From: UBA4124 sp052034745 | Lineage (GTDB): Bacteria > Patescibacteriota > Minisyncoccia > Phycocordibacterales > UBA9973 | NCBI GenBank assembly: GCA_052034745.1 | Contig: JBPOIF010000023.1 | Coordinates: 1-17,991, forward strand | Length of the DNA: 17,991 nt | Reading direction: 5' to 3' | Shown: in pieces, positions 1-6,491 of the stretch | Layout of the letters: each line of letters begins with the position of its first letter | Position numbering within the stretch: position 1 is the first letter of the stretch | Made by a program: the position numbers and the translations under genes | Notes under the pieces: model-generated | Databases searched by the model: none | Seen by the model: only the letters and a program-made list of their open reading frames with translations | What the model was told of the DNA's origin: nothing

Positions 1-2
1 TG

Positions 3-40
3 TGCGTGTACATGGAATCGAACCATGGACCTCTGTCTTA
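3..40 (-). pseudogene. 3' half of a split tRNA-Ile(GAU)
   Basis: Read on the minus strand, this stretch repeats the 3' half of the complete tRNA-Ile at 84-155: end of the anticodon loop (UAA), anticodon-stem strand GACAG, variable loop, T arm, acceptor strand and discriminator A. Positions 2-40 equal 83-121 base for base. The match stops inside the anticodon loop and is replaced by CCTGCAG on the 5' side of the RNA. With the 5' half at 212-247 it would make a second identical tRNA if the 171 nt between them were removed. It could be a broken remnant, an exon of an intron-containing tRNA, or an assembly effect, because it touches the window edge. Confidence 0.75.
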
Positions 41-201
41 CTGCAGGCAACGAGTTAAACAATAAAAGATATTCCGCCCTCCGTGCGTGTACATGGAATC
101 GAACCATGGACCTCTGTCTTATCAGGACAGCGTTCTACCACTGAACTATACACGCACACAAGGAATAATATCTTTTATTGGAAACGAGCGAACCTGCAGT
201 A
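39..201 (-). repeat. Complementary arms flanking the inner tRNA-Ile
   Basis: The two linkers around the inner tRNA pair with each other. Positions 39-47 (TACTGCAGG) are complementary to 193-201 (9 bp), and 60-73 (CAATAAAAGATATT) to 167-180 (14 bp). Between these helices lies a symmetric internal loop of 12 nt on each side (48-59 and 181-192), and both sides carry AACGAG on the plus strand. Next to the arm, 200-213 can form a separate hairpin on the minus strand (TATCC, GAAA loop, GGATA). The predicted RNA is a long two-helix stem capped by the inner tRNA and rooted in the anticodon stem of the outer, split tRNA. About 100 nt of non-tRNA sequence is too little for a group I intron core. Confidence 0.7.
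84..155 (-). tRNA. tRNA-Ile(GAU)
   Basis: A complete 72-nt cloverleaf lies on the minus strand: acceptor GCGTGTA/TACACGC, D stem GTTC/GAAC with an AGTGGTA loop, anticodon stem CTGTC/GACAG with loop CTGATAA (anticodon GAU, isoleucine), a five-base variable loop, T stem CATGG/CCATG with loop TTCGATT, and discriminator A. CCA is not encoded; the next bases are CGG. The gene sits in the middle of an insertion that splits an identical tRNA. It is transcribed from the promoter at 318-345, after the outer 5' half. RNase P and 3' trimming could release it from that transcript, so this copy is probably the functional one. Confidence 0.9.
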
Positions 202-211
202 TCCTTTCGGA

Positions 212-247
212 TATCAGGACAGCGTTCTACCACTGAACTATACACGC
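212..247 (-). pseudogene. 5' half of a split tRNA-Ile(GAU)
   Basis: This stretch equals positions 120-155 of the complete tRNA-Ile base for base. It covers acceptor strand GCGTGTA, D arm, anticodon-stem strand CTGTC and loop CTGATA, that is, through base 37. The sequence then continues into TCCGAAAGGATACTGCAGG. The two outer halves share U36-A37, so the break can be placed at 35/36, 36/37 or 37/38. Its 5' flank differs from that of the inner copy, so this is not a simple tandem duplication of the whole gene with its surroundings. Confidence 0.75.
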
Positions 248-317
248 CTACGCTAAAGCTTCGGCGGTGCGAGCACGCCCTTTGGCAAGATTGAAGAAAA
301 GCCTTTGGGGTCTCAGC

Positions 318-345
318 ATTATACCTATTTACCTTTCTTTTTCAA
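318..345 (-). promoter_or_regulatory. Sigma70-type promoter of the tRNA-Ile locus
   Basis: On the minus strand, TTGAAA (340-345) and TATAAT (318-323) are separated by 16 nt. The expected start near 311 gives a leader of about 65 nt before the outer tRNA half. That leader includes a short hairpin, GTGC-GA-GCAC, at about 267-276. Confidence 0.7.
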
Positions 346-351
346 GCGAGA

Positions 352-440
352 AGAGAGGAGTGTTATTTTTGCACCGAGGACCTGTCTGAGTCCACAAGTT
401 ATTGGGCGAGTTCCACAGGAAGAAAATAACATTCCTCTCT
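352..440 (-). ncRNA. Long-stem structured element downstream of prfA
   Basis: Positions 352-369 pair with 423-440 over 18 positions; the single non-Watson-Crick pair is a wobble on one strand. The 53-nt interior can form two small hairpins on the minus strand: TTCC-TGT-GGAA, and GGAC with GTCC around an eight-base loop. The element lies between the prfA stop codon and the tRNA promoter. It has no U-tract after the stem in the prfA direction, so it is not a standard terminator. It could be a 3'-UTR structure protecting prfA mRNA or a small RNA. I compared it by eye with SRP RNA and RNase P RNA motifs and found no convincing match. Confidence 0.4.
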
Positions 441-450
441 ACGAGTACCC

Positions 451-1383
451 TTACTCCTCTGCTTCTCCTACTTCCCCGCTCTGAAGTGCATCGATAATCT
501 TGTCTATTTTACCGAGCATGATTCCTGGAATATTTGAAAAGTTTTGCCCGATACGGTGATCGGTGACACGATCCTGCGGGAAGTTATACGTACGGATCTT
601 TTCACTACGATCAGCGGTTCCTATCTGATTTTTTCGATCCCCTGCATACTTTTTTGCTTCCTCCTCTTCTTTGAGTTGCTGGAGTTTTGCTTTCAAGATC
701 TCCATTGCACGCTCACGATTGGCGAGCTGGCTGCGTTCACTTGTACAGCGCACATCGATCCCCGTCGGCGTGTGAATGAGACGTACCGCTGTTTCGACTT
801 TGTTCACATTTTGTCCGCCTGCACCACCACTTCGTGAATACTCCATTTCGATATCGGTAGGATCTATCTCGATGTTTACCTTTTTACGCATAGGAAGGAT
901 GGCAATCGATGCAGTCGATGTGTGAATACGCCCACTCTTTTCAGTGACCGGCACGCGCTGTACGCGATGAACCCCTGTCTCATATCTCAAAAGTCGATAG
1001 ACATCCTTCCCTCGTATTTCACGAGTATACTCATCCAAAATCTTTACACTCCATCCACGGCTCTCGGCAAAGCGTTCGTACATCTGCACGAGTTCTTCTG
1101 CAAAAAGCGATGCTTCATCTCCCCCTGCACCTGCCCGAGCTTCCAAAATGATTTCGTTTGGAAACTCCTCTTCTTCTTGCTCTACCGTAAGCACGTCCTG
1201 TATCTGCTTTTCAAATGCTTTCTTTTGAACTTCAATGGATGATTTTTCTTCTGCAACCATATCAGAAAGACTAGCATCTGCCTCGAGCATCTCATCGAGC
1301 TCTTTTTCTTGCGCCAAAAGCTTCTCGTACTCTTGTGCGAGGTATTGTGTGCGAGGATTCTTTTTTAGTGTTTCAATATCCAT
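451..1383 (-). CDS. prfA: Peptide chain release factor 1 (RF1)
   Basis: RF1 reads UAA and UAG in the ribosomal A site and triggers hydrolysis of peptidyl-tRNA. The codon-recognition motif PVT lies at residues 145-147 within VQRVPVTEKSGRIHTS; it marks RF1 rather than RF2, which has SPF. The catalytic GGQ lies at 189-191 within SGGAGGQNVNK. At 310 aa it is about 45-50 residues shorter than typical RF1 (about 355-360 aa), and the loss is N-terminal: PVT sits at 145 instead of near 185-190. That shortens helical domain 1 and leaves domains 2-4 complete. The start at 1383 begins MDIETLKKNP; no Shine-Dalgarno sequence is visible. The rpmE terminator lies just upstream, and I see no clear promoter in the short gap, so expression may rely on read-through or a weak site. 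Confidence 0.95.
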   Translation of the reverse strand: MDIETLKKNPRTQYLAQEYEKLLAQEKELDEMLEADASLSDMVAEEKSSIEVQKKAFEKQIQDVLTVEQEEEEFPNEIILEARAGAGGDEASLFAEELVQMYERFAESRGWSVKILDEYTREIRGKDVYRLLRYETGVHRVQRVPVTEKSGRIHTSTASIAILPMRKKVNIEIDPTDIEMEYSRSGGAGGQNVNKVETAVRLIHTPTGIDVRCTSERSQLANRERAMEILKAKLQQLKEEEEAKKYAGDRKNQIGTADRSEKIRTYNFPQDRVTDHRIGQNFSNIPGIMLGKIDKIIDALQSGEVGEAEE

Positions 1384-1408
1384 ATATCTTTGAAGCAGGC
1401 GTCCAATA

Positions 1409-1448
1409 GAAAAACCGCTTACTCCTCCACAGAGTATAGCGGTTTTTC
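1409..1448 (-). terminator. Terminator of rpmE
   Basis: AAAAACCGCT (1410-1419) pairs with AGCGGTTTTT (1438-1447), and the inner ACTC/GAGT extends the stem. The symmetric A and T runs make it potentially bidirectional. It lies directly after the rpmE stop codon. Confidence 0.85.
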
Positions 1449-1452
1449 TTGG

Positions 1453-1707
1453 TTATTTCTTTGCGCCAGCAGCAGCACGTCGCTTGAAACGATCAACTCG
1501 TCCAGCAGTGTCGATCACCTTTTCATTACCGGTATAAAACGGATGTGAAGCGCTCGAGATTTCAACGCGGAAAAGTGGGTATTCCTTGCCCTTAAATGTT
1601 GTTGTTTCCGATGTCTTTACAGTCGACGAAATCAAAAACTCAGAACCTGATGAGTTGTCATGAAATACTACGTCTCTGAAATTGTCGGGATGGATATCCT
1701 TTTTCAT
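1453..1707 (-). CDS. rpmE2: 50S ribosomal protein L31 type B
   Basis: This 84-aa protein of the large ribosomal subunit carries the family signatures MKKDIHPDNFRDVVF (1-15), EYPLFRVEISSASHPFYTG (42-60) and DTAGRVDRFKRR (66-77). It has no cysteine, so it is the zinc-independent (C-minus, type B) form, which in other bacteria often replaces the zinc form when zinc is scarce. A basic tail of alanine, glycine and lysine follows. A promoter at 1716-1744 overlaps the end of the upstream transglycosylase gene and places the start codon 8 nt after the -10 box. A strong terminator follows the stop codon, so the gene can be a single-gene unit. Confidence 0.95.
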   Translation of the reverse strand: MKKDIHPDNFRDVVFHDNSSGSEFLISSTVKTSETTTFKGKEYPLFRVEISSASHPFYTGNEKVIDTAGRVDRFKRRAAAGAKK

Positions 1708-1715
1708 AGGGCATT

Positions 1716-1744
1716 ACTTTATCATAAGGGCTCGTTTTTGTCTA
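1716..1744 (-). promoter_or_regulatory. Probable rpmE2 promoter
   Basis: On the minus strand TAGACA (1739-1744) lies 17 nt upstream of TAAAGT (1716-1721), with a TGn extension before the -10 box. The rpmE2 ATG begins 8 nt after the -10 box, which would give a leaderless or almost leaderless mRNA. Confidence 0.45.
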
Positions 1745-3118
1745 TCTTCGAGATACACCATATTCTAGGAGATAGTCAATATCTGCCTGTATCGTTCGGG
1801 CAAGCGCCATCACTGAGTTGCCGTAGAAGCTATTTGCTGGCTTTTTGCCATCACAAGCACGTCCTGAGTAGTATCGGCATGCCGCATTTCGCTCGTTTAC
1901 TTCCCCTCCTACCCCTCCACGGTCTTTGAGGTACGTTGCTGAGGCCATAAAGGCATCTCGAGCGATCCAAGGGTTTGCTGATGATTTACCGAGGCTTGCA
2001 GCCACTTTTGACTGAACTGCTTCCCATGTCGAAGGGATGAACTGAGCAGGCCCCATAGCCCCTCCCCATCCCCCTCCTGGAATAGGACAAGACACTGGCG
2101 TGGTATCGATATTCAAACCAAGCGCCGTGGTGATGCGTTTAAATGCTGGCTGGTCACGTGTCGGGTGCATCACATTGACCCAGCTTTTTGATGGCGGATC
2201 TCCTGCGCGATTACAAGTACCGACGTTTGCTCCAAGGCGAGATTCTTGGGTAAGAATAGCGAGCACAAAGGCAGGTCGTACCCCTGTTGCCTTTGAAGCC
2301 TCGACAGCATACGCATACGCGTCCTTGAACGGAATTGCCTTTGTCGCACCTCCTGCGAAGCTAAAGAGCTTGCTTTCGATAGCAGCAACTTTCTTTTTTT
2401 GTTCATCGGTGATTGCCTGGATTTTGTTTTGTTCGTCCTTGCTCACCGCGAGCACTTTCTGCGCTTCTTGTCTTGAAACTTCTACCTGCTTTTTCTCATG
2501 TTCAAGTGCAGCTTTTGCATCAAGCGCTTGGGCTTGCTTGTCCTGGAGTTGTTCTTTTTGATCTTCGGTCTGTGACTTTATCTGTTTGACCTTGTTCACT
2601 GAAGCATAAAGTGAACGCTTGATAGACAAGAAACTATCGAGGTCATGATAAAAGTCGGTCACTGACTCTGAACTGAGAAGTACGTAAGCACTCCCTTTTT
2701 GGTCTATCTCATTGGTGCGCTTGATGAGCTGTTGGAGCGATGAGTGCTCACGAGCAAGTTCTTGTTCCAAGTCGCTGATTGCTTTTGCTTTTTGGCCAAT
2801 CTGGAGAGTGAGATTGCCGATTGCAGTGATCTGCCCCTTGATTTTACTCTGTGTTGCATTGATCTTTGAGATGAGCGAGTTCACGTTGCTCTGAAGTGCT
2901 CCTGTCTTTTGCTTTTGAGCAGCAAGCTGCGCGTTGAGCTCTGCGAGCTTCTTCGCTTCAATGGCGTAGTCATCACAAGCCTTTTGTATCTCTGCAGATG
3001 AAGGATTGTTACAAACAGCAGGCTTTGTTTGAGCAAAAGCCTCTCCACCAAAAGAGATGACAGCAAAAATCATCACTCCCACAAAAAAATAACCGTATCG
3101 ATGGCGAATGTGTACCAT
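1742..3118 (-). CDS. Secreted coiled-coil lytic transglycosylase
   Basis: A 458-aa exported cell-wall enzyme. Residues 1-29 form a signal peptide (basic start, hydrophobic core, cleavage after EAFA). Residues 35-250 are a long Lys/Gln/Ala-rich coiled coil like the N-terminal part of PcsB/EnvC-type hydrolase regulators. From about 262 to the end lies a transglycosylase domain with the probable catalytic Glu292 in AILTQESRLG and the motif GGAMGPAQFIPSTWEAV (352-368). Four cysteines in the catalytic domain (301, 344, 414 and 422) could form disulfides. It should cleave glycan strands of peptidoglycan, perhaps at division. I chose the ATG at 3118 because an ATG 30 nt upstream lies inside the rplY terminator hairpin and would precede the -10 box. 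The exact transglycosylase subfamily is uncertain. Confidence 0.85.
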   Translation of the reverse strand: MVHIRHRYGYFFVGVMIFAVISFGGEAFAQTKPAVCNNPSSAEIQKACDDYAIEAKKLAELNAQLAAQKQKTGALQSNVNSLISKINATQSKIKGQITAIGNLTLQIGQKAKAISDLEQELAREHSSLQQLIKRTNEIDQKGSAYVLLSSESVTDFYHDLDSFLSIKRSLYASVNKVKQIKSQTEDQKEQLQDKQAQALDAKAALEHEKKQVEVSRQEAQKVLAVSKDEQNKIQAITDEQKKKVAAIESKLFSFAGGATKAIPFKDAYAYAVEASKATGVRPAFVLAILTQESRLGANVGTCNRAGDPPSKSWVNVMHPTRDQPAFKRITTALGLNIDTTPVSCPIPGGGWGGAMGPAQFIPSTWEAVQSKVAASLGKSSANPWIARDAFMASATYLKDRGGVGGEVNERNAACRYYSGRACDGKKPANSFYGNSVMALARTIQADIDYLLEYGVSRR

Positions 3119-3128
3119 AGTATTGAGA

Positions 3129-3142
3129 CGTATAGTATAACA
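3129..3142 (-). promoter_or_regulatory. Extended -10 promoter of the transglycosylase gene
   Basis: On the minus strand TGTTATACT (3134-3142) directly follows the U-tract of the rplY terminator. An overlapping second candidate, TATACG (3129-3134), lies 10 nt before the ATG. Either gives a leader of at most about 9 nt. No -35 box is visible; that position is occupied by the terminator hairpin. Confidence 0.55.
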
Positions 3143-3183
3143 AAACATTACCCCTCCCTTGTATAGACAAGTGAGGGGTAATG
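3141..3183 (-). terminator. Terminator of rplY
   Basis: CATTACCCCTC (3146-3156) pairs with GAGGGGTAATG (3173-3183), an 11-bp stem. On the minus strand it is followed by TTTTG. It sits 24 nt after the rplY stop codon. Confidence 0.85.
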
Positions 3184-3207
3184 TCGTTTAAAAAGTTTTG
3201 TTTGGAT

Positions 3208-3840
3208 CTACGCTTCTTCTTCAGGAGTCTCTTCCTTTCCTTTCTTTTCTACTTCAATCGAAGACAGGTCAATCGGTGCTGCCACTTCTTCTTTTTCTTC
3301 AGTAAATGAAGCAACGAGCGCAACAACTTCATCAGGACTGGTCACGAGTGTGACTCCTTCTCCAAGCGCGATATCGCTCACATGGATCTGATCATCGAGT
3401 GTCGCAAGTCCTGTCACATCGACAACAAAAGAGTGCGGGAGATTTGCAGGGAGTGCACTGACATTTACTTCATGGAGGACTTTGACGAGGTTGCCGAGAC
3501 CGTTCTTCTCTGCATCTGCGATACCGGTAAATTCGATAGGGACTGCCACTTCAATTGTCTTGTTCATATCAAGCACGAGAAAGTCGGCGTGTGCGATAGC
3601 ACCGGTGAGTGGATCATGTTGCACATCATAGATGAGTGTGTTGATCTTTTCGCCACCGATCTGAAGGACGACCGTGGTGGTCTCACCTGCTTCTTTCAAT
3701 ACTTTTGCAAATTCTTTTACAGGAACAGCAATCGAAACTGCATCCTTTCCAGCCCCATAATAAACAGCAGGAACAAACCCCTGCGCTCGGAGTGTTGCTG
3801 GTCCCCCCTCTCTTTTTACCGCTTCAAGTGTCATAGTCAT
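3208..3840 (-). CDS. rplY: 50S ribosomal protein L25/CTC
   Basis: This 5S-rRNA-binding protein of the large subunit is 210 aa and has two parts, as in the CTC/TL5 form: an N-terminal L25 barrel (about 1-90, including PATLRAQGFVPAVYYG and DVQHDPLTGAIAHADFLVL) and a C-terminal beta domain (about 91-180, including VDVTGLATLDDQIHVSDIAL). An acidic Glu/Lys-rich tail (about 178-210) follows. The start MTMTLEAVKRE is at 3840; a second ATG two codons later is possible. TATAAT ends 9 nt before the ATG, and GGAGG lies between them. With that promoter the GGAGG would be at or before the transcription start, so it may not act as a ribosome-binding site. Read-through from the oxidase gene 41 nt upstream is an alternative in which GGAGG would be used. 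Confidence 0.92.
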   Translation of the reverse strand: MTMTLEAVKREGGPATLRAQGFVPAVYYGAGKDAVSIAVPVKEFAKVLKEAGETTTVVLQIGGEKINTLIYDVQHDPLTGAIAHADFLVLDMNKTIEVAVPIEFTGIADAEKNGLGNLVKVLHEVNVSALPANLPHSFVVDVTGLATLDDQIHVSDIALGEGVTLVTSPDEVVALVASFTEEKEEVAAPIDLSSIEVEKKGKEETPEEEA

Positions 3841-3849
3841 AAGGCCTCC

Positions 3850-3877
3850 ATTATACTGAAAAAGGCGTATTTTGCAA
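3850..3877 (-). promoter_or_regulatory. rplY promoter
   Basis: On the minus strand TTGCAA (3872-3877) and TATAAT (3850-3855) are 16 nt apart. The sequence from -10 to start codon is TATAAT-GGAGGCCTT-ATG, so the predicted transcript begins within a few bases of the ATG. Confidence 0.65.
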
Positions 3878-3881
3878 CTAG

Positions 3882-5561
3882 CTATGACGCGTGTGCCGTG
3901 TCGTGCTTCTTGATGAGATGGGCGGCAATATAATCAAACGACCCTCCGACCTTTTTCCCTGGGTTAAATATATCCTGCGGGTCAAAGAGTGCCTTTGTCT
4001 GTGCAAAAAGCTCAATCATCTTTGGGCTATACATATAAGGAAGAAATGGCGTACGAATGATGCCGTCGTTGTGCTCAGCCGTGATAGAACCCTTGAACTC
4101 AGCAACGAGACGATAGACCTTTTTTGAAACATCAAGGATGAGATCAGAAGCAAGAGGACTATCGAGATCCATGAGTGGGATGATATGGAAGTTACCATTC
4201 CCTGCGTGCCCCGCAATCGTGTAGATGAGCTTTGCTTCTTTCAAAATCACCTCAAGCTTTGGAAGAAACTGTGGCATGAGATGCGGAGAGACAATGATAT
4301 CATCGATAAATGGTGCGGTGCGCTTGCCTTGTGAATGTTTGCGCAAGAGATTGAAACTCTCTCGGCGAATCTTCCAATACTTCTCAATCGATGCTTTTGA
4401 TCGTGCAATATGTGTCTTGAATCCAAAACGAGCAACCGATGCTTTAATCTTTTTTGCGCGAAGAGCAATCTCTGTCTTATCAGCACCCGTGACTTCTGCC
4501 ATCAAGATAAGTTTCGGAACACCTCCGGTGATCATCTTGAAGAGGTCTGGGATAAACTGAATCCCTAACCTGATCGCGCCCCAAAAACCAAGTACTTTCA
4601 AGAGATCCCATGCAAAAGTAATCGCGAGCTTCATACTATAGTCATCGTAACTCTCGAAACTTTCCGGTTCGTGCTTCATCACCTCATCAACGACATCACC
4701 GAGGTTGTCAATCGATCGCATATACATGACAACCATCTGTGAATACTTTGGCACCGGTACAAGCGCAAACTCTATCTCAGTGACAATCCCGAGTGTCCCC
4801 TGACTTCCGACGATAAGTCTCGTGAGATCAAACACTGTCTTGTCCTTGTTCCAGAGATTCCAGAGATAGTATCCGGCAGAATTTTTGCTGACCCCCGGAC
4901 GAGCATGTTCGATATCTCCGATGTTTCGTTCGACGAGCGCAACAACGCTTCGATAGAGTGTCCCTTCAAAATCATCTTGCGACATTTTTGCATCAAGTTC
5001 TGCACGATTGAGAGGGCGCACTTCGTACTCATTACCATCCGAAAAGATAACCTTGAGCCTGCGAACATACTGCTCAACTTTGCCGTATTTGATAGACTTT
5101 TCACCTCCAGAATTGTTTGCGACCATACCTCCCACTGCACAGATATCCTTTGAGGCGGTGTATGCCGGCATGAGAGCTCCGCGGCGAAGCGTCTCTTTCT
5201 CAAAATCTCGATAGAGCACTCCCGGCTCAACAACCGCACGTTCACTGGTAACAGAGATGATACGGGTAAAGTATTTGGAAACATCAAGGATGATCGACTC
5301 TCCAAGTGGGCCACCAGACATATCCGTCCCCGCTGCTCGAGGAGTGATAGAGATATGTGCACTATCTCTGTCTCGGAGGCGCTCCCGTGCAACAAAACGC
5401 ACGAGTGACTGGATATCTTCTGACGATTTTGGAAAGACAACGAGCTCAGGCTGTACCTCAAAGAGACTCGCATCGTGCGAGTAGTACTGTCTCGTCGCGA
5501 GACGACTATCGACGTCTCCCTTCATAACTGCGCGAATTTTTTCTTCGAGTGTAGGGACCAT
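3882..5561 (-). CDS. FAD-linked oxidase, GlcD/D-lactate dehydrogenase type
   Basis: A 559-aa flavoprotein of the PCMH/FAD_binding_4 plus FAD-oxidase C-terminal family, which oxidises 2-hydroxy acids such as D-lactate or glycolate. FAD-binding segments are PRAAGTDMSGG (74-84), VGGMVANNSGGEKSIKYGKV (143-162) and VGSQGTLGIVTE (251-262). The C-terminal domain has HAGNGNFH (452-459), AEHNDGIIRTPF (495-506) and FNPGKK (532-537). A hydrophobic stretch at about 318-345 could dock it at the membrane. There is no Fe-S domain, so an electron acceptor must be separate. The ATG lies 3 nt after the aldolase stop without a Shine-Dalgarno sequence, which suggests translational coupling. The substrate cannot be told from sequence; in a fermenter, lactate is the likeliest guess. 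Confidence 0.88.
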   Translation of the reverse strand: MVPTLEEKIRAVMKGDVDSRLATRQYYSHDASLFEVQPELVVFPKSSEDIQSLVRFVARERLRDRDSAHISITPRAAGTDMSGGPLGESIILDVSKYFTRIISVTSERAVVEPGVLYRDFEKETLRRGALMPAYTASKDICAVGGMVANNSGGEKSIKYGKVEQYVRRLKVIFSDGNEYEVRPLNRAELDAKMSQDDFEGTLYRSVVALVERNIGDIEHARPGVSKNSAGYYLWNLWNKDKTVFDLTRLIVGSQGTLGIVTEIEFALVPVPKYSQMVVMYMRSIDNLGDVVDEVMKHEPESFESYDDYSMKLAITFAWDLLKVLGFWGAIRLGIQFIPDLFKMITGGVPKLILMAEVTGADKTEIALRAKKIKASVARFGFKTHIARSKASIEKYWKIRRESFNLLRKHSQGKRTAPFIDDIIVSPHLMPQFLPKLEVILKEAKLIYTIAGHAGNGNFHIIPLMDLDSPLASDLILDVSKKVYRLVAEFKGSITAEHNDGIIRTPFLPYMYSPKMIELFAQTKALFDPQDIFNPGKKVGGSFDYIAAHLIKKHDTAHAS

Positions 5562-5564
5562 ACG

Positions 5565-6431
5565 CTATACCATGCGGTTAAATATCTTGAGCTTCTCAGT
5601 AACGACCGCTTCCATCGCGAGACTCGCGTTTGTGCCGTACTTGTACGGAGCAATATCATCGGGATGTGAGGCAAGGTACGAACGCACCATGTCGGTATAC
5701 GCACGACGAAGTTCAGTGTTGATATGAATGATCGCGATACCTGCATCAATTGCCGCAGCAAAATCTTTGTCCTCACCTGAACCTCCATGGAGAACAAGTG
5801 GTACAGAAACTGTCTGTGAGAGCTTCTTGATACAGTCGATATCGAGTCGGGGCTTTTCGGCATTGCGAAGCATCCCATGGAAATTGCCCACCGCAGGAGC
5901 AAACATATCTGCTTGTGTCTGTGCGATAAATTCACGCGCCTCTTCGGGCTTTGTGGTGACAACAACACCAGGAGGTATCACATCGCGGATCATCGACCCT
6001 TCACCGATATAACCGAGTTCTACTTCAACCAGGACGTCTCGCCCGGTCTCTTCTCTCACTTTCTGCGCGTACGCAACGCAAGCTTTTGATTGTGCGATAT
6101 TTTCTTCAAAGGAAAGTTTTGCTCCATCAAAAATAACCGCATCATACCCTGCATCAATCGCATGCTTTACGGTCGAGAAACTATAGTGATGATCTGCATT
6201 TAAAAAGAGAGGAATATTCCACCGCTCGCGGATACTTTTGACGAGTGCGACTGCTTGATGGGTCCCGACTGCTTCCTCCTCGCCCTCAGAAGTACCAACA
6301 ATGACCGGCACCCCGAGCGACTGCGCTGAACGAGCAATGGCATAGAGCCCTTCGAGATTGCAGAAATTGAAATGGCCAATCGCAACCTTCCGCTTGCGAG
6401 CATCCACGATATATTCTCGGAGTGTTTTCAC
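5565..6431 (-). CDS. fba: Class II fructose-bisphosphate aldolase family protein
   Basis: This zinc aldolase (288 aa) splits or forms fructose 1,6-bisphosphate; the related GatY/KbaY enzymes use tagatose 1,6-bisphosphate. Conserved parts are GHFNFCNLEG (19-28), the DHH segment NADHHYSF (78-85: Asp80 as probable catalytic acid, His81 as zinc ligand), VEVELGYIGEG (135-145), zinc ligands His185 (VGNFHG) and His215 (VLHGGSG), and NTELRRAYTD (phosphate binding). The start is GTG at 6431. GAGGAG touches the GTG, too close for a Shine-Dalgarno role, while TATACT ends exactly 6 nt before it, so a leaderless mRNA is the simplest reading. The oxidase gene follows after 3 nt. Fructose-bisphosphate is the likelier substrate given gap and the pentose phosphate genes nearby. 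Confidence 0.9.
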   Translation of the reverse strand: MKTLREYIVDARKRKVAIGHFNFCNLEGLYAIARSAQSLGVPVIVGTSEGEEEAVGTHQAVALVKSIRERWNIPLFLNADHHYSFSTVKHAIDAGYDAVIFDGAKLSFEENIAQSKACVAYAQKVREETGRDVLVEVELGYIGEGSMIRDVIPPGVVVTTKPEEAREFIAQTQADMFAPAVGNFHGMLRNAEKPRLDIDCIKKLSQTVSVPLVLHGGSGEDKDFAAAIDAGIAIIHINTELRRAYTDMVRSYLASHPDDIAPYKYGTNASLAMEAVVTEKLKIFNRMV

Positions 6432-6446
6432 CTCCTCAGTATAACA
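6432..6446 (-). promoter_or_regulatory. Extended -10 promoter of fba
   Basis: On the minus strand the order is TGT, TATACT (6438-6443), GAGGAG, then the GTG start. It directly follows the U-tract of the preceding terminator. No -35 box is recognisable. Confidence 0.6.
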
Positions 6447-6472
6447 AAAAAGAACCCCATTGCCGGGATTCT
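6446..6472 (-). terminator. Terminator of the 83-aa orphan gene
   Basis: AGAATCCC pairs with GGGGTTCT (6465-6472 and 6451-6458; 8 bp including one G-U) and is followed on the minus strand by TTTTT. It ends 2 nt before the fba -10 box. Confidence 0.8.
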
Positions 6473-6491
6473 GCTGTTGATAACAAAAGAG

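Noticed and set aside
1..247. Group I or group II intron in tRNA-Ile
   Set aside because: Without the inner tRNA only about 100 nt of insert remain, too short for either core, and no P3-P7 elements or domain V are visible. A break after the U of UGAU with an intron-final G would not rebuild the exact tRNA.
1..247. Simple assembly duplication of one tRNA gene
   Set aside because: Not excluded, since the locus touches the window edge. It is disfavoured because the two linkers are unique but mutually complementary, and the 5' flanks of the copies differ.
352..440. SRP RNA, RNase P RNA or tmRNA fragment
   Set aside because: The conserved strings of these RNAs (for example the SRP GGAAG tetraloop region) are not complete here, and the element is too short for RNase P RNA or tmRNA.
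3119..3148. N-terminal extension of the transglycosylase to ATG 3148
   Set aside because: That start lies in the rplY terminator and upstream of the -10 box. ATG 3118 gives a normal signal peptide.
4772..5473. 233-aa open frame on the minus strand
   Set aside because: It lies inside the FAD oxidase gene in another frame. The composition (Ser/Leu/Arg-rich) is typical of a frame shadow.
5522..5968. 148-aa open frame on the minus strand
   Set aside because: It is out of frame within the aldolase gene and extends over the oxidase start. There is no recognisable domain.
6432..6437. GAGGAG as Shine-Dalgarno sequence of fba
   Set aside because: It touches the GTG start, leaving no room for the usual 5-9 nt spacing, and it would lie upstream of the predicted transcription start. 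No other in-frame start fits the protein family.
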